The notes beneath the pieces are model-generated. The model made no database searches. It was not told the origin of the DNA and saw nothing but the letters and a program-made list of their open reading frames with translations. This document shows, piece after piece, positions 15,601 through 16,674 of a stretch of 16,674 nt of DNA; position 1 is the first letter of the stretch, and each line of letters starts with the position of its first letter. Position numbers and translations under genes: made by a program. The stretch comes from Clostridia bacterium. GTDB taxonomy: Bacteria; Bacillota; Clostridia; Monoglobales; Monoglobaceae. The stretch lies in contig JAFQRU010000086.1 in NCBI GenBank assembly GCA_017409915.1, positions 1 to 16,674 on the forward strand, written 5' to 3'.

Positions 15601-16674
15601 CACATATCCTTTACCGCTTGGGATTACATTTAAGCCTGCTCTTATAGACTGAACAACCTCAAATGTAACAGCGGTTGAAACCTGATCGCCATATTCAGCG
15701 GTTACAGAATATTTTCCTTCGCCGATATTTTTAAGCTCTGCTCTGTAATCAGGAGCCATTCCTCTTGCAACGATACTGCCGTTGATTCTGTAATCAACAT
15801 AAGGAATTTCTTCGCTGTTACTTAAAACATTTGCGTTAAGATAAATCGGAGTTCCTTCGGCATATTTAGATCCACCGAGAGGTTCTTCCATCTCAATGTT
15901 ATATGTTATCGGTTCATATTTAACCCAGTCAATATCCATGCAGCTTTCCGCTTCTCCTAAGAAGTTCTGTTCTGTGTAGAATGCAACTGTGCTCATGCCT
16001 GTCTGGCTGGCAAAACGCTTGATATAACCATCAAAGAGAAGGTTTTCGCCTAAATAAACTCTAACACCTTCGCAATAGTTATATGTTTCAAGTCTTATCT
16101 CTCTCCAATTGCTGTCCAACTGACCTCTTAAGTCACCTGTGAGGTTAGGGCCGTTACCAACAGCTCTTCCCGCAACACCGTTATAGTAAGTAAACTGTTG
16201 ATAGGTAAGCTTTAAGTGGAACTGACAATTATCCCAGCGGATATAAATACCGCTCTGCAAAGGAACATCAGTATTTCTAACCGGCCAACGAAGCCTTGCA
16301 GTTAAAACAAAGTCATCCGAAAAGCCTGTTTTACGGCTAACTTCGTTCATTTCGCTGGCAACATGCATATTGTTGTCACCACGGAGCATACCGTCTTCAA
16401 CTCTCCAACGGTTTACCTTGTTGTTTTCCCAATCGCTTAAATTTTCTCCGTTAACAAAGTCATAATAGTATGGCTCTACCGGATATGTTGGAGAAACAAC
16501 TTCTCCGCCACTGCTTGAAGATGAACCACCGCTTGAACCAATAGAAACCTTGGAAGCATCGTTAATCTTTACATTTCTTACTTCCGCAGCTGTTCCTGTT
16601 CCGCCATTAATTGAAATGATAGAATCAGTTCTTGACTGAACCTCAATTTCACCCATAAAATAGTCGTCAATATA
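12616..16674 (-). CDS. Large secreted multidomain protein with sialidase-type Asp-box propeller and stalk domain, 5' end outside window
   Basis: The frame is open through the window edge; ATG 16656 is internal, since six sense codons precede it and neither a signal peptide nor a ribosome site is there. Numbering from that Met (1346 residues): end of a beta domain (1-38), Ser/Gly linker (40-52), lectin-like beta-sandwich (about 62-247), two Ig-like domains (about 253-335 and 340-416), an unrecognised beta-rich region (about 430-675), a second lectin-like domain (about 676-850), a propeller with five Asp-boxes (891-899, 957-964, 1020-1028, 1071-1079, 1134-1142), and a C-terminal stalk domain (about 1238-1328) of the copper-amine-oxidase-N type. 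VVNEAQILE with Glu1045 and Arg1061 resemble the sialidase catalytic base and second arginine; the first-arginine YRIP motif was not found. It probably acts on glycans outside the cell. A terminator follows the stop. Confidence 0.8.
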   Translation of the reverse strand, partial: YIDDYFMGEIEVQSRTDSIISINGGTGTAAEVRNVKINDASKVSIGSSGGSSSSSGGEVVSPTYPVEPYYYDFVNGENLSDWENNKVNRWRVEDGMLRGDNNMHVASEMNEVSRKTGFSDDFVLTARLRWPVRNTDVPLQSGIYIRWDNCQFHLKLTYQQFTYYNGVAGRAVGNGPNLTGDLRGQLDSNWREIRLETYNYCEGVRVYLGENLLFDGYIKRFASQTGMSTVAFYTEQNFLGEAESCMDIDWVKYEPITYNIEMEEPLGGSKYAEGTPIYLNANVLSNSEEIPYVDYRINGSIVARGMAPDYRAELKNIGEGKYSVTAEYGDQVSTAVTFEVVQSIRAGLNVIPSGKGYVLNADLYDRVNNVKKVQFVVDGKVVGEDTSAPFSYNLSSLTPEPHKLSAYFCNEAGLILSVADYDWKPSLTPSSVSRSYTNEISYTVSGGTGSGTYEMSNGHHKVLLTHTPEKVTYMTADGEESFAPGTGDFYIITQGPYADVYRNGQFSFSYYLPQTSEVSQSYKQNGLTFSNKYIASPKERGTFFADSNIAPGRYTYRLPSLPYIFKTAFVADKADNVRIAVNDSIFRTDVELKDGKIYVWTLKFDASDPEYIELCDAVDADNVYYHFDTVGGMNRIYANGKFLSSFRSIAAAGEPSVLIDVKAGDGISYMNITENQDLFIYKDDFSNSAEFDSVYYWQDTKGMEVTRDESKNMLSLNAVGKQNAVAELTSYSGDQSLSADVIVNGKEGGFWILAQHSHTEKWTKVGYNFDTGKYEIVYNYDGNVRTLTSKEGTFPTGESVHVEFIVENDDPVRTMTFLVNGIPTISYVDQIGYNRGKMGFMITNNSVLVDNVDFRGDARPVLGVTDHVIEKPTGATHDIIEHEDKLQITTEVGYSFYTEDGGKTWTNGPTKVGYYEQNMLQLTKTLEDGTRVLGDEVLTFVPGTTGGTDANGNALGNTFVKYSPDRGETWEDWGTLYPEPIGDAYAFTADGVKQGPSGRLYAAVGRGDLIDPGVFAEDAGVIQCVYSDDGGRTWTQGGIVSYKDVKSVVNEAQILESHDGVVTMYYRTDLGMVRAVKSYDGGDTFDTEHVYRTPFLSAANCFGMTVDPIDGKTLYAAWGHDNANLSAQNQQPRQRWSLARSLDDGETWEFLGSIYECTFGGPSNTNMNTMMNVTTDYLMVNGYRLDKHNVNIHTYSGTDLVRKDTLKSTKAFEQLHLCDTGTLERYWGTVLADMATYIIADDSNGVVLVDGRKVENAAQNGEILLDCVASYIGAKIETGANGEVVLAYGDAKVAISNVTNKNGRYFVNRESIANQFGFGIFTTDSGICYMGNTGKVLASIEKRFKNGLEIAK

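Noticed and set aside
16645..16656. ATG 16656 as the true start of the large protein
   Set aside because: The frame stays open to the window edge, there is no ribosome binding site, and the sequence after it is the middle of a beta domain without a signal peptide.

Overview
All genes lie on the minus strand, so the window is read biologically from 16674 down to 1. It suggests a strictly anaerobic, Gram-positive member of the Bacillota (Clostridia, probably gut-associated). The reasons are the AT-rich sequence, strong AGGAGG ribosome sites, a TTG start codon, a clostridial-type lipoprotein, an LplABC/YtcQ-YteP-YtcP type sugar importer without its own ATPase, a stalk domain of the kind found in Clostridia, and an oxygen-sensitive glycyl radical enzyme (GRE) with its activase. 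The taxonomic placement is inference. There is no RNA gene, CRISPR array or mobile element that I can see, and no gene-free stretch over 300 bases.

Layout in transcription order. (1) 16674-12616: the 3' part of a very large multidomain protein (5' end outside the window) with Ig-like and lectin-like beta domains, a sialidase-type Asp-box propeller and a C-terminal stalk domain. It ends at a strong intrinsic terminator. (2) A clear sigma-A type promoter (12491-12519) and a leader hairpin precede a tight five-gene operon: a short, divergent GRE (12419-10455), its radical SAM activase (ATGA overlap), a short-chain dehydrogenase, an aldo/keto reductase and a cytoplasmic right-handed beta-helix protein (ends 6415). 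(3) A second sigma-A type promoter (6308-6336) starts the transport and catabolism operon: two permeases, the solute-binding lipoprotein, an intercistronic hairpin, an N-acetylneuraminate lyase family aldolase and a GH36 alpha-galactosidase that runs off the window at position 1.

Working model (inference). An oligosaccharide, perhaps released outside by the large sialidase-like protein, is bound by the lipoprotein and imported. It is trimmed in the cytoplasm by the GH36 enzyme and the beta-helix protein. A sugar-derived product is then processed by the radical enzyme, the two NAD(P)-dependent oxidoreductases and the pyruvate-type aldolase. The most interesting element is the GRE. It is about 650 residues instead of the usual 780-850, and it has tryptophans in both the active-site cysteine loop and the glycyl radical loop. 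Co-occurrence with sugar import genes points to an uncharacterised radical step in anaerobic carbohydrate breakdown.
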